Source: JAAUTT01 sp038213375
GTDB lineage: Bacteria; Bacteroidota; Bacteroidia; Bacteroidales; JAAUTT01
Assembly: GCA_038213375.1 (NCBI GenBank)
Contig: JBBQTB010000023.1
Coordinates: forward strand, 21,951-85,950
Direction: 5' to 3'
DNA length: 64,000 bases
Below the pieces are notes generated by a model. That model worked only from the letters and a program-made list of their open reading frames with translations. It was not told where the DNA came from and did no database searches. Each line of letters starts with the position of its first letter. Position 1 is the stretch's first letter. This document shows, one piece after another, positions 26,538 through 35,560 of the stretch. The position numbers and the translations under genes are program-made.

Positions 26538-27047
26538 ATGGCTGCAAATACATTATCTGCATTTATTATTACACTAAGCGATAGGGCCGCTCAAGGTATC
26601 TATGAGGATGTTAGCGGGCGTGAAATTGAAAACTTACTTGGTAAATACATGTTGGAAAACGGATTGAATTGTTATATTCAGCGAAAGGTCATTGCGGATG
26701 AAGCCATATTATTGAAAGAATTGTTTCAAAAGCAGGCCGACCATAAGATTGATTTTATTTTTACCACCGGAGGCACCGGTATTGGTCCCCGGGATATTAC
26801 TCCGGATGTGATACGGCCGCTGCTTACAAAGGAGATTCCGGGTATCATGGAAGTCATCAGAGTGAAATATGGCTTGCAGTTTCCTGCTGCGTCACTAAGT
26901 CGTTCCATCGCGGGAGTTGCGGGAAAATCATTGGTATATTGTCTTCCGGGAAATCCAAAGGCAGTAGCAGAATATATGAATGAGATACTTAAAACGCTCA
27001 TGCATTGTTATAGGATGATGCATGGAGAAAGCAATCATCAGGATTAA
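26538..27047 (+). CDS. mog: Molybdopterin adenylyltransferase (MogA/MoaB type)
   Basis: A 169-residue MoCF-domain protein: TLSDRAAQGIYEDVSG, FTTGGTGIGPRDITPDV and LPGNPKAVAEYM. It adenylates molybdopterin before MoeA acts. It completes a full set of molybdenum cofactor genes in the cluster. Whether it is closer to MogA or MoaB cannot be settled by eye. Confidence 0.9.
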   Translation: MAANTLSAFIITLSDRAAQGIYEDVSGREIENLLGKYMLENGLNCYIQRKVIADEAILLKELFQKQADHKIDFIFTTGGTGIGPRDITPDVIRPLLTKEIPGIMEVIRVKYGLQFPAASLSRSIAGVAGKSLVYCLPGNPKAVAEYMNEILKTLMHCYRMMHGESNHQD

Positions 27048-27074
27048 ATTGTTAAACAAAATAAATTTTGAAAA

Positions 27075-27542
27075 ATGATATTTCTACCTATATCTATCAA
27101 CATCACCGATAAAAAAATCCTCTTGATTGGAGGAGGGAGAATCGCCAGTCATAAAATAGGTTTCCTTGAACAGTTTACGAAAAACATATCTATTGTAGCA
27201 ATGGAAGTTATAGATACAATCAAGGAAAAAGGATATGCCTTTTTTGAAAAGTCTTATGAAAAATCAGATCTCGAAGGTGCTTTCCTTGTATATGCCTGTA
27301 CAAACATCATTGAATTAAACCTTCGTGTAAAAGCCGATGCCGAAAGCCTGGGTATTCTTACCAACGTGGTGGATAATCCAAAGCATTGCGATTTTGTATC
27401 ACCGGCTATTTATAAGCACGACCATATGACCATTGCCGTTGGTTCTAATGCACAGGATGTTTACCGGTCCGTTGCTTTACGTAATAAAATTAAAGAATAC
27501 TTAGAACATGATCCAACTATCTTCTATCAACCAGTTAGATAA
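27075..27542 (+). CDS. Precorrin-2 dehydrogenase/sirohydrochlorin ferrochelatase-like (Met8/CysG N-terminal domain)
   Basis: A 155-residue protein with NAD-binding KILLIGGGRIASHK, AFLVYACTN, and NVVDNPKHCDFVSPA. This is the CysG N-terminal/Met8 module that oxidises precorrin-2 and usually also inserts iron to give siroheme. At 155 residues it lacks much of the C-terminal dimerisation part seen in Met8 (about 200 or more). It overlaps hemA by 35 bp. Confidence 0.88.
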   Translation: MIFLPISINITDKKILLIGGGRIASHKIGFLEQFTKNISIVAMEVIDTIKEKGYAFFEKSYEKSDLEGAFLVYACTNIIELNLRVKADAESLGILTNVVDNPKHCDFVSPAIYKHDHMTIAVGSNAQDVYRSVALRNKIKEYLEHDPTIFYQPVR

Positions 27543-28410
27543 TTCACTTGCAGAACGGGAAGCCGCTTTAATACAGCTCTCTATGTTTATTGATAATACG
27601 GGAGTGTTGGTTCAAACCTGCAATCGAATAGAACATTATTATGGCGCTGGTTTTGTACCGTCAGACATCGCAAGACATTTGTTTAGGGTCGTTTCCGGAC
27701 TTGAATCGAGCCTTATTGGCGAAATTGCTATCCAGGGTCAGATAAAAAACATATATCAGGAAGCCTGCGAGAAATATAAGTTGGATAAAGGCATTCACAA
27801 CCTTTTTCAAACTGCATTATATGTAGGGAAAAGGGTTAGAACTGAATCGCAGATTTCTCGAGGTGCCATGTCGCACAGCCAGGCAGCTGTCGAAATCATA
27901 ACAAAAAGTGGACTCACTCTAAACAAGGCGCTAATATCATTGATCGGAGCTCATAAGTTGAACGAAGATATAATCCGTTTTTTGCAAAGTAAGGGAGCAG
28001 AATCAATCATTCTTGCAACAAAATCGTACGAAAAAGCAAAGGTAATCGCCAAAAGCCATCACTGTCAAATCATGAGACTGGATCAGTTACACGAAATGCT
28101 TCATTTCTCTGACATTCTCATTACGGCTACTTCTGCGCCTCATCTCATTGTAAAATACGAAGATTTTCCAAAGGATCGTCGTATGCTCATTCTTGATCTT
28201 GCATTTCCCCGGGATGTTGAAGAAAGGATAGGAAGTCTGCCTGGTGTAACCCTATATAACCTGGAAAATATTGAAACACTTGTTAACCAGAATATCGAAA
28301 AGCGCAGAGCAGCTGTTGAAGTAGCTGAGAAAATTATTGAGGAAGAGGTAAACCTTTTTTTCGTAGAACAAAATCGTCAATTGAATTATGAACAGAATAT
28401 CACGAAATAA
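27508..28410 (+). CDS. hemA: Glutamyl-tRNA reductase HemA, C-terminally short
   Basis: A 300-residue protein that reduces glutamyl-tRNA to glutamate semialdehyde. The catalytic Cys is in LVQTCNRIEHYYG; GLESSLIGEIAIQGQIK and RGAMSHSQAAVEI are also family signatures. The N-terminus looks complete. Usual HemA is about 410-430 residues: this one stops after the linker helix (EEEVNLFFVEQNRQL) and lacks the C-terminal dimerisation domain. Overlap with the next gene (23 bp) and with met8 (35 bp) suggests coupled translation. Confidence 0.87.
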   Translation: MIQLSSINQLDNSLAEREAALIQLSMFIDNTGVLVQTCNRIEHYYGAGFVPSDIARHLFRVVSGLESSLIGEIAIQGQIKNIYQEACEKYKLDKGIHNLFQTALYVGKRVRTESQISRGAMSHSQAAVEIITKSGLTLNKALISLIGAHKLNEDIIRFLQSKGAESIILATKSYEKAKVIAKSHHCQIMRLDQLHEMLHFSDILITATSAPHLIVKYEDFPKDRRMLILDLAFPRDVEERIGSLPGVTLYNLENIETLVNQNIEKRRAAVEVAEKIIEEEVNLFFVEQNRQLNYEQNITK

Positions 28411-30457
28411 GGTAATCAGGGTAGTTTCACGTAGCAGTAATCTTGCCTTAAAACAAGTAGAAGAGGTATTTTGCCAATTTCCAGATATTAAGTATCAGGT
28501 ATTGCCCATGGAATCCTATGGTGATAGGCGAAAAGATATTTCGCTAATTAACAACAAAATGGAGGATTTCTTTACCCGTGAATTAGATATCGCAATCCTG
28601 AATGATGTTGCGGATGTTTCAATACATTCTGCTAAGGATCTTCCTTATCCCTTGCCAGAAGGCCTCGAAATCATTGCACTTTTCGAAGCCTTTGATCAAA
28701 CCGATTCCATCGTTAGCCGGCAAAATATACCACTTAAAGATCTACAGGCCAATCCGAAAATTGGAACCAGTTCCCTTCTTCGTAAAGATGAATTGTTAAA
28801 AATCAGAGAGGATATCCAAATAGTAAGCATTCGCGGAACAATTGAAGAACGAATTCAACAGGTGGATGAAGGAAGTGTCGATGCGGTGGTGGTTGCTACC
28901 TGCGCCCTTAAACGGTTGGGGCTTGAAAACCGGATCGCGGAAATTTTGCCGTTCGAAACGCATTCACTGCAAGGGAACCTGGTAATGGTTGCAAAGCGAG
29001 ACAATCAGTATTACAAGGAATTGTTTGAGAAAAAAGATATTCGCAAAAACTATGGGAAAGTGTGGTTGGTAGGTTTTGGTCCGGGGGATCCTGGTCTGCT
29101 AACGATCAAAGGACAGGAACTACTGAAAACTGCTGATATCATATTTTTTGATGATCTGTTGAATAAAGATTTTCTAAACCAGTTCAAAGCAGAAAAAATT
29201 TATGTTGGAAAACGAAAAAATCAACACAGCCATGAACAGATCGATATAAACAAACTGCTATATAAAGCAGCTATTTCCGGGAAGCAAACGGTCCGGCTGA
29301 AAGGAGGCGATCCCATGCTGTTTGCCCATGGAGGAGAGGAAATTGAATATTTGCAAAAGTACCTCGTAGAAACTGAGGTCATCCCTGGAATCACAACTGC
29401 TCTGGCAGCTTCCGCGTTTACTAAAATTCCTCTAACGCATCGCGGAATAGCCTCGTCTGTTACCTTCATTACAGGTCATTCCGAAAAGGAACTTCATGTA
29501 CCCACCTCTGGAACGCTGGTATATTACATGGGGGCATCGAATCTCCGCGCTATTGCCTCGCAAGCAATTCGAAAAGGCTGGCGGCCCGACACCCCAATTA
29601 TTCTTGTTTACAATGTTTCGGGCATCGACCAGGAAGCATTCTATACTACTCTTGAGCAAGCATCTTTGCACACCCAAACCTTAAAAACGCCACTCATCAT
29701 TATAATTGGTGAGGTTGTTCGTCTTAAATGGAATACAGCAGAACATCTTGAAAAGCCTAAGTTTCTGGTTACCGGAACAAAACCGGGTGATTTTGGTAAG
29801 TACGGAAATGTGGTACATCAGCCTTTCATCGAAATAAAAGCTCTGGAAGATTACGATCACATAAAGCCAGTGCTGGAAGCCATCAAAACCTTCCAATGGT
29901 TGATTTTTACAAGCCGATATGCAGTTGAGTTCTTTTTTAAAGTATTGAATCAATTTGGTATGGATTCCCGGTCAATGGCAAATATTAACATAGCGTCCAT
30001 AGGAAGGGTTACCACCGCTGAATTATTGAAATATGGAATAATTTCTGATCTGCAACCTGACGATGAATCTTCAGAAGGATTGATCACGCTCTTTCAGAAG
30101 ATGAATCTCAAAGATCAGAAAATCTTAATCCCCCGCTCTGATCTTGGATTAAAGCTATTGCCTGAAGGATTAAAAACTTGCGGATACCAGGTAGTCATTA
30201 TCAAAATCTATAAAAACGTAATACCAGAGCATATCATTGCGGTGAAGCCAAACGAATATGATTATATCGTTTTTAATTCACCATCGGGGCTTGAAAATTT
30301 TTTCAAATTTCATGAATCACTAAACTTTAACGACCAGAAGTTTATTGTACAAGGCATTGAGACTTTAAAAAAAATTAAGAATTTCAAAATTCCTTTAACA
30401 AATGTTATTACATCAAAAGATTTTAAATCGATGACAGAACTTTTAGGTAAATTGTAA
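28388..30457 (+). CDS. hemC-cobA-hemD: HemC-CobA-HemD fusion for uroporphyrinogen III and precorrin-2
   Basis: A 689-residue three-domain protein. Residues 1-220 are porphobilinogen deaminase domains 1-2 (RSSNLALKQVE, IHSAKDLPYPLP, IGTSSLLRKDEL, IRGTIEERI). Residues 224-445 are uroporphyrinogen-III methyltransferase (GFGPGDPGLLT, LKGGDPMLFAHGGEE, VIPGITTALAA). Residues 456-689 are uroporphyrinogen-III synthase (WLIFTSRYAVEFF, IASIGRVTTAELL, VFNSPSGLENFF). HemC domain 3, which carries the Cys that holds the dipyrromethane cofactor (E. coli HemC is 313 residues), is missing. It channels porphobilinogen to precorrin-2 for siroheme. Either it works without domain 3 or another protein supplies that function. 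Confidence 0.88.
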   Translation: MNRISRNKVIRVVSRSSNLALKQVEEVFCQFPDIKYQVLPMESYGDRRKDISLINNKMEDFFTRELDIAILNDVADVSIHSAKDLPYPLPEGLEIIALFEAFDQTDSIVSRQNIPLKDLQANPKIGTSSLLRKDELLKIREDIQIVSIRGTIEERIQQVDEGSVDAVVVATCALKRLGLENRIAEILPFETHSLQGNLVMVAKRDNQYYKELFEKKDIRKNYGKVWLVGFGPGDPGLLTIKGQELLKTADIIFFDDLLNKDFLNQFKAEKIYVGKRKNQHSHEQIDINKLLYKAAISGKQTVRLKGGDPMLFAHGGEEIEYLQKYLVETEVIPGITTALAASAFTKIPLTHRGIASSVTFITGHSEKELHVPTSGTLVYYMGASNLRAIASQAIRKGWRPDTPIILVYNVSGIDQEAFYTTLEQASLHTQTLKTPLIIIIGEVVRLKWNTAEHLEKPKFLVTGTKPGDFGKYGNVVHQPFIEIKALEDYDHIKPVLEAIKTFQWLIFTSRYAVEFFFKVLNQFGMDSRSMANINIASIGRVTTAELLKYGIISDLQPDDESSEGLITLFQKMNLKDQKILIPRSDLGLKLLPEGLKTCGYQVVIIKIYKNVIPEHIIAVKPNEYDYIVFNSPSGLENFFKFHESLNFNDQKFIVQGIETLKKIKNFKIPLTNVITSKDFKSMTELLGKL

Positions 30458-30504
30458 TTAAAATTAATCGTATTCATCAATCCTTAGCTTTTATAAAAAT
30501 AATT

Positions 30505-31470
30505 ATGAACCGATTTCACCATTTACGGAAAGACAAAGAAACACGCGATTTGAATGCAGAAGTTCATCTCAAGGCTGACGATTTCATCTATCCTTACTTT
30601 GTTATAGAAGGTCAAAAGCAACGACAACCAATAGAATCTCTCCATGGTGTAAGCAGGTTTACAATCGACGAATTAATTATCGATATCAGACATACCTTAT
30701 CTCTTGGAATTGACAAAATATTGCTCTTTGGAGTTATTGATGAATCGTTGAAAGATGATACAGGAACTTCTGCTTATGCACCTGACAATCTGATTGTGCG
30801 GGCAGTAAGAGAAATTAAACAGCAATTCCCTAAAATCAAAGTGTTTACAGATGTATGTTTGTGCGGTTACACGTCGCATGGTCATTGCGGCATCATTCGG
30901 GGAACCGAAATCGATAACGATGCCACTTTACCTTACCTTGCACAAATGGCAGCATCCCATGCTATGGCTGGCGCTGATTTTGTTGCTCCTTCGGCGATGA
31001 TGGATGGGCAGGTAGAAGCAATCCGTTCGGCTCTCAGAAAACAGGGGCTCATTCAAACTAAAATATTATCGTATTCCGCAAAATATGCATCCGGGTTTTA
31101 TGGTCCATTCCGGGATGCGGCCAATTCGGCTCCATCCTTTGGCGATCGAAGGAGCTATCAAATGGATTATCGGACCATTGGTCAGCCGGTGGACGAAGTT
31201 GCCGCAGATATCATGGAAGGGGCCGATTGGGTAATGGTAAAACCTGCCCATACATATCTGGATGTGATTCATCGCGTGAAATCGAAATTTCCGAAAACAA
31301 TTCTGGCTGCTTACCAGGTGTCGGGAGAATACATGATGATCAAAGCAGCGGCTTCTGCCGGTTTTATGGATGAACGGGTAGCCATGACGGAAGCCCTTAC
31401 GGCTATTAAAAGAGCCGGGGCAGATTACATCATTACCTATTATGCAAAGGATTTTATCAAACCGGAGTAA
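30505..31470 (+). CDS. hemB: Delta-aminolevulinic acid dehydratase HemB
   Basis: A 321-residue porphobilinogen synthase. The zinc-binding cysteines (DVCLCGYTSHGHCG) and both catalytic lysine regions (ILSYSAKYASGFYGPFRDA; DWVMVKPAHTYLD) are present, so it is a zinc-type enzyme. hemL starts 3 bp after its stop. Confidence 0.95.
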   Translation: MNRFHHLRKDKETRDLNAEVHLKADDFIYPYFVIEGQKQRQPIESLHGVSRFTIDELIIDIRHTLSLGIDKILLFGVIDESLKDDTGTSAYAPDNLIVRAVREIKQQFPKIKVFTDVCLCGYTSHGHCGIIRGTEIDNDATLPYLAQMAASHAMAGADFVAPSAMMDGQVEAIRSALRKQGLIQTKILSYSAKYASGFYGPFRDAANSAPSFGDRRSYQMDYRTIGQPVDEVAADIMEGADWVMVKPAHTYLDVIHRVKSKFPKTILAAYQVSGEYMMIKAAASAGFMDERVAMTEALTAIKRAGADYIITYYAKDFIKPE

Positions 31471-31473
31471 CCC

Positions 31474-32748
31474 ATGATTGACAACTCGATTTTAGAATTT
31501 GCCAGGGCAAAACAATTTATGCCGGGAGGAGTAAATAGTCCGGTCCGTTCGTTCAAAGGAGTTAACGGAAACCCGATATTCATACGCAAGGCGTCAGGAT
31601 CAAAGCTTTACGATGTTGATGACAACGAATATATCGATTTTTGCTTATCGTGGGGGGTGCATATTCTGGGTCATGCTCCCAAAAAAGTGCTAAGTGAAGT
31701 TCAGGCAGCCATTTGGAATGGAACGAGTTATGGCATGCCCACCCCAGGTGAAACAATACTGGCTGAAATGATAACCAAAGCCATACCTGCCATAGAAAAA
31801 GTACGGTTGGTAAATTCTGGCACCGAGGCTGTTATGAGTGCTGTTCGGTTGGCTCGTGCCTTTACAGGGAAGAAAATGATCATAAAGTTCGACGGTTGCT
31901 ATCATGGACATGTGGATCATTTGCTTGTTTCGGCAGGATCGGGTCTCGCAACCTTAGGAATCTCATCTTCTCTGGGTGTTCCTGAAGAATTTGTGAATCT
32001 AACTATCAGTCTTCCATTTAACGATGAACAACTTGTTACCGAAGCATTTGCCAGATACAAAAATGAAATTGCCGCAATAATTGTTGAACCTGTTCCTGCC
32101 AACATGGGCGTTGTGATACCACGAGAAACGTTTTTACCATTCCTTCGAAATATTACAAAAGATTTCCATTCCTTATTAATTTTTGATGAGGTGATTACCG
32201 GATTCCGGCCCCAAATTGGAGGAGCACAAGGATATTTTGGCATCAGGCCTGACCTGACTACATTGGGGAAAATCATAGGAGGCGGGTTTCCGATTGGCGC
32301 TTACGGCGGCAGAAAAGATATTATGTCCCTGGTAGCTCCGGAGGGTGAGATGTACCAGGCAGGAACACTTGCCGGAAATCCGATTGCTGTTACCGCCGGA
32401 ATTGCTTCGTTGAATCAGCTTTGTATCCCTCATTTTTACGAAACGCTCAATCATAAGTCGAATGGTTTTATTACCACTCTAAGAGAAATATCAAAAAATA
32501 AGGGAGTATTAATCAATTCATTCCAGTCGATGTTTACAATTTTTTTTCATGAAGGTGAAATTGTAAATTATGAAAATGTAAAAAAATCTGATTTGGCACG
32601 GTTCGAGAAATTTTTTAAGAAATCTTTGGATCAGGGATTGTTTTTTTCACCTTCTCAATTCGAAACTAATTTTATATCCGTAGCGCACTCAAACGAAGAT
32701 TTGGATAAAACAATTGATATTTGCGAAAAAATACTTAAAGGTATTTAG
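31474..32748 (+). CDS. hemL: Glutamate-1-semialdehyde aminotransferase HemL
   Basis: A 424-residue PLP enzyme: FMPGGVNSPVRSF at the N-terminus, HGHVDHLLVSAGSG, and LGKIIGGGFPIGAYGG with the PLP lysine. It converts glutamate semialdehyde to aminolevulinate. Last gene of the nitrate/siroheme cluster; a short AGCC/GGCT hairpin after the stop lacks a T-run, so no clear terminator is seen. Confidence 0.95.
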   Translation: MIDNSILEFARAKQFMPGGVNSPVRSFKGVNGNPIFIRKASGSKLYDVDDNEYIDFCLSWGVHILGHAPKKVLSEVQAAIWNGTSYGMPTPGETILAEMITKAIPAIEKVRLVNSGTEAVMSAVRLARAFTGKKMIIKFDGCYHGHVDHLLVSAGSGLATLGISSSLGVPEEFVNLTISLPFNDEQLVTEAFARYKNEIAAIIVEPVPANMGVVIPRETFLPFLRNITKDFHSLLIFDEVITGFRPQIGGAQGYFGIRPDLTTLGKIIGGGFPIGAYGGRKDIMSLVAPEGEMYQAGTLAGNPIAVTAGIASLNQLCIPHFYETLNHKSNGFITTLREISKNKGVLINSFQSMFTIFFHEGEIVNYENVKKSDLARFEKFFKKSLDQGLFFSPSQFETNFISVAHSNEDLDKTIDICEKILKGI

Positions 32749-33004
32749 CCTGAATAAAGGCTCTTGTAAATATGATTAGATTGATGGTATTAAATTTCTT
32801 AAAATATAATCAATTATTCATCATTATATTATGCCTATAACTCCCGCAATAGGAATTGTGCGCAAAAAAATAATACAATTTAGCACAAATTTGCATGCAT
32901 CTTTGGTTTCGTTTCTTACAGTAAAAAGTATACCGGTTTAAACGATTCATCTACATTTTTAGTGATGACAAAAAATATATTTCGCTACTGTATTTTCGCC
33001 ATAG

Positions 33005-33424
33005 TTGAAAATTAGCCTCTTGATTCTTTATATAGTATTCCCGGAATACTCATTTCTATTCCCTACTTATTACAAGGGATTACTCTTATTTTTTGAATTT
33101 CATCAAATATACAATTCCAAATCAGCAATGAGCTTTGTTATGCCGTCTTCATATATTAAAGAAAACCTTCCAAAACCTGATAATTCCAATATTAAAATCG
33201 AGCAAACTAAAGATGAATTTGTAGCTGTTATACGATTTGGAGGCTATGCTTCAGATGATAAAATTAAGAAATATTCAGAGAAATTAGGAAACCTATTGAA
33301 CGAAAAGGGTATAGCTTATTTTGGAAACTTTCGTTTTCTGGGGTACAATCCACCCTATCAATTTATTGGAAGAAGGAATGAAATAATTGTATCGGTCAAT
33401 TGGAGAGGAAGCATCCTCAAATGA
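33005..33424 (+). pseudogene. SOUL heme-binding domain protein, N-terminal half lost
   Basis: From about 33120 the frame reads SAMSFVMPSSYIKENLPKP, VAVIRFGGYASDDKI, NPPYQFIGRRNEI, the C-terminal half of the SOUL heme-binding family. The preceding 38 residues (from a TTG at 33005) show no SOUL similarity, and the usual signal peptide and N-terminal half are absent. Probably a 5'-truncated pseudogene. Confidence 0.65.
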
Positions 33425-33788
33425 TAAAAGATGGAACTGTTATAGGGTTTCTAGCTGGTACTATAAGACCAAAAAATAATAAACGTTAATAAATCAAATA
33501 TATAACTATATGTAATAATCAGTATGTTGAATATATAACATACTGATTATTATGTAATTATAAGTCGGGGTAGCGGGATGCACCCCTTATCTCGTGATGT
33601 ATTATTTATCAGCATCTTGACTAAATCGAAACATATCCGGGTAGCCGAATAGGTTTCATGATGGTTAAACCGCAATTTAAACCTTCATTTTTTAGTATGT
33701 AAAGAACTAAATCTTGACAAATATAAACAATAATTCGTAAAATGTATGTTGTTAGGGTCGGGTGAGAATGTCTCGATACGATTTGATA
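33425..33788. other. Intergenic region with a 15-bp perfect hairpin
   Basis: No gene seen in this 364-bp stretch. AATAATCAGTATGTT (33514-33528) pairs with AACATACTGATTATT (33537-33551) around 8 nt. The stem can be extended with weak pairs, but there is no T-run. TTGACA at about 33714 with TAAAAT 18 bp downstream resembles a promoter but is not in the Bacteroidota style. The left edge of the accessory region probably lies here, but no tRNA or direct-repeat att site was recognised. Confidence 0.45.
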
Positions 33789-33992
33789 TCAATTGCTAAG
33801 ATGTTGCTTTATCAGCTCAACAGGAAGACCCGAATATTCTGCAAAATCCTCAATACTTACAAACTGGTCTTTCGTTTTGTTTTTGCTCTGCCTGATCTTT
33901 GCTAAGATCGTGCGGCATGATCTCGCGCATTTTCCTGTCAGCCTTTGAACATCTTTGGAATATACTACTATCCTTCCATTTTCCTTGTTCAC
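33789..33992 (-). CDS. Small helix-turn-helix-like protein
   Basis: A 67-residue basic protein: RIVVYSKDVQRLTGK, SCRTILAKIRQSKNK, FVSIEDFAEYSGLP. This pattern is common in small Bacteroidota proteins in mobile regions, and suggests a short DNA-binding or excisionase-like fold. It reads toward the SOUL relic. Function not known. Confidence 0.55.
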   Translation of the reverse strand: MNKENGRIVVYSKDVQRLTGKCARSCRTILAKIRQSKNKTKDQFVSIEDFAEYSGLPVELIKQHLSN

Positions 33993-34137
33993 GCTATAAG
34001 GAGCAACTGTTCATTGCAAATTTAATCATTTGCGGCAAAAAAGGTAAATTTTATGCAAAAGAGTTACAAATGATACATGTAAGACACAGGTAGCGTGTAA
34101 CTTAATAATTTCAGATTTACCTTAGCAGAAAAAACAA

Positions 34138-34650
34138 ATGTATAAATCCACTTATCATTCTCTTTCAGAAGACCTGGCGTTATTATGTCGCCCGGAAGTA
34201 GGCACGCTTACCAAGCTTATCAAGCTGTACTCGATGTTTTTCGATGCTGTTAATTCCATAGGCACTATCACGTCCGAATTGCAGAAATACCTTGCCCAGG
34301 ATCGTATTCCGTTACCAGTTATCAAGGAAAAGGAAAAAGACCTTGAAAGAATTATCAATACGCTTGGTAACATAACACTCATCACTGAAATTAAGGTTGA
34401 TGAAACCGGAATCGTCTGGGAAATAAAAGAAAAGCTTGGAATCACAGAGACTAAGCAGATTGAGTTTATTGAAAAGCGAATCCGTGCGCTTGTTATAGAA
34501 ATTTCTGGTTCATGTAAGGACAAGAACCTAAGTTGTTACCTGGATCATTTAAAAGATAAAGCGTGGCGTTTACTGGAAACGCTTGGTGAGTATGCAGAAA
34601 AGGAATACAAATGCCATACAGGTCATGAAACGGTCACTATCGAAAGCTGA
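34138..34650 (+). CDS. Hypothetical helical protein
   Basis: A 170-residue protein predicted to be mostly alpha-helical (LTKLIKLYSMFFDAVNS, IPLPVIKEKEKDLERI, KQIEFIEKRIRAL). No family recognised. Its 3' end overlaps the next gene by 26 bp, suggesting coupled expression. Confidence 0.6.
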   Translation: MYKSTYHSLSEDLALLCRPEVGTLTKLIKLYSMFFDAVNSIGTITSELQKYLAQDRIPLPVIKEKEKDLERIINTLGNITLITEIKVDETGIVWEIKEKLGITETKQIEFIEKRIRALVIEISGSCKDKNLSCYLDHLKDKAWRLLETLGEYAEKEYKCHTGHETVTIES

Positions 34651-34807
34651 ATTAGCAGCCGAGTTTGGTGTTCACAGGGACACCCTTATGCGATGGATCA
34701 GGAAAAACACAGAGCTGTGGACTAAATTACAGGGAACCGGATACCATACCTCTCAGAAAGTATTTACACCGCAACAGACCAACCTGATATACTCCTATTT
34801 CACTTAA
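34625..34807 (+). CDS. Small helix-turn-helix protein
   Basis: A 60-residue protein starting MKRSLSKAELAAEFGVHRDTL, a clear helix-turn-helix (ELAAEFGV-HRDTLMRWIRK) followed by GYHTSQKVFTPQQ. An earlier in-frame start at 34583 would add 14 residues; the ATG at 34625 gives a normal HTH start. It resembles short DNA-binding proteins of Bacteroidota mobile elements, possibly a regulator. Confidence 0.7.
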   Translation: MKRSLSKAELAAEFGVHRDTLMRWIRKNTELWTKLQGTGYHTSQKVFTPQQTNLIYSYFT

Positions 34808-34825
34808 AATTTAAATCACATCAAC

Positions 34826-35494
34826 ATGAAAACTTTCAATATTGCCCATCAAGAATATTTACGTAGAAATGATCAGGACTGGAAGAATATACACCACTCC
34901 ATTTTCGGAGAAAACATACCACATCATTATGAATGGAATACCCGTGATGAAATAATCCGGGTGCTTAATGCCATCGGGAAAGTAAAAGATTCAAACCACA
35001 TATTTTTTCCTTCCGGAGGAGGCATGGATTTAGAAGGAGCAATATTCTCTCATGAGAAAGATTGCATTGAACTGAATGCAGGTGTACCATGTGTATTAAA
35101 GCCTTGTAAACTTGTTTTCGAGTCCATCGACAGCGATTTTAACTGGGATTATTTCAGGGTAGAAATCTCCAGGCTAAGACCTTCTGGTGTTTATGAAAAT
35201 TACCACGCAGATGCTAACGAAGAAGAAGTTTTAGAGCTATCCCCATTGAATTATATAAAATGGCACCATTGGTATGATAAAGAGTATCAAGGCAGGGAAA
35301 TACCTGACAGTGCGAGAGAAGTTTTCAGGATTTTAAAGGCTCCCTGGTCATTTTCAAAAAGACATCTTTTTATAATCTTGATCGTTCAACATACGATGGC
35401 GGGCATGAACTGTTGGGAGCTTCAGGGTTTAAAAAATATGTTACCAGCATGTATGCTCACTTTAAAATCGTGGCATAAAACAGATTCTTTATGA
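34826..35494 (+). CDS. Hypothetical protein with a -1 frameshift site
   Basis: 222 residues in the zero frame. The first 170 residues look like a normal soluble protein (HIFFPSGGGMDLEGA, WDYFRVEISRLRPSG). After residue 171 the zero frame gives implausible sequence (WSFSKRHLFIILIV). The -1 frame continues naturally (GSLVIFKKTSFYNLDRST, GASGFKKYVTSMYAHF) to a TAA at 35476-35478. At the switch point, 35332-35338, lies T TTA AAG, a canonical -1 slippery heptamer in the right phase. A product of about 217 residues would result. Natural mutation, assembly error and programmed frameshifting are all possible. Family unknown. Confidence 0.55.
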   Translation: MKTFNIAHQEYLRRNDQDWKNIHHSIFGENIPHHYEWNTRDEIIRVLNAIGKVKDSNHIFFPSGGGMDLEGAIFSHEKDCIELNAGVPCVLKPCKLVFESIDSDFNWDYFRVEISRLRPSGVYENYHADANEEEVLELSPLNYIKWHHWYDKEYQGREIPDSAREVFRILKAPWSFSKRHLFIILIVQHTMAGMNCWELQGLKNMLPACMLTLKSWHKTDSL

Positions 35495-35560
35495 AGCTTT
35501 CTGATTTTTTGTATTTTCGCTTATCCCTGGTCGCTAATTTTTAATCTCAAAATATCGCTT

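Noticed and set aside
33560..33700. A possible tRNA or att site in the G/C-rich patch GGGGTAGCGGGATGCACCCC
   Set aside because: No cloverleaf could be folded and no matching repeat was found at the other edge of the accessory region.
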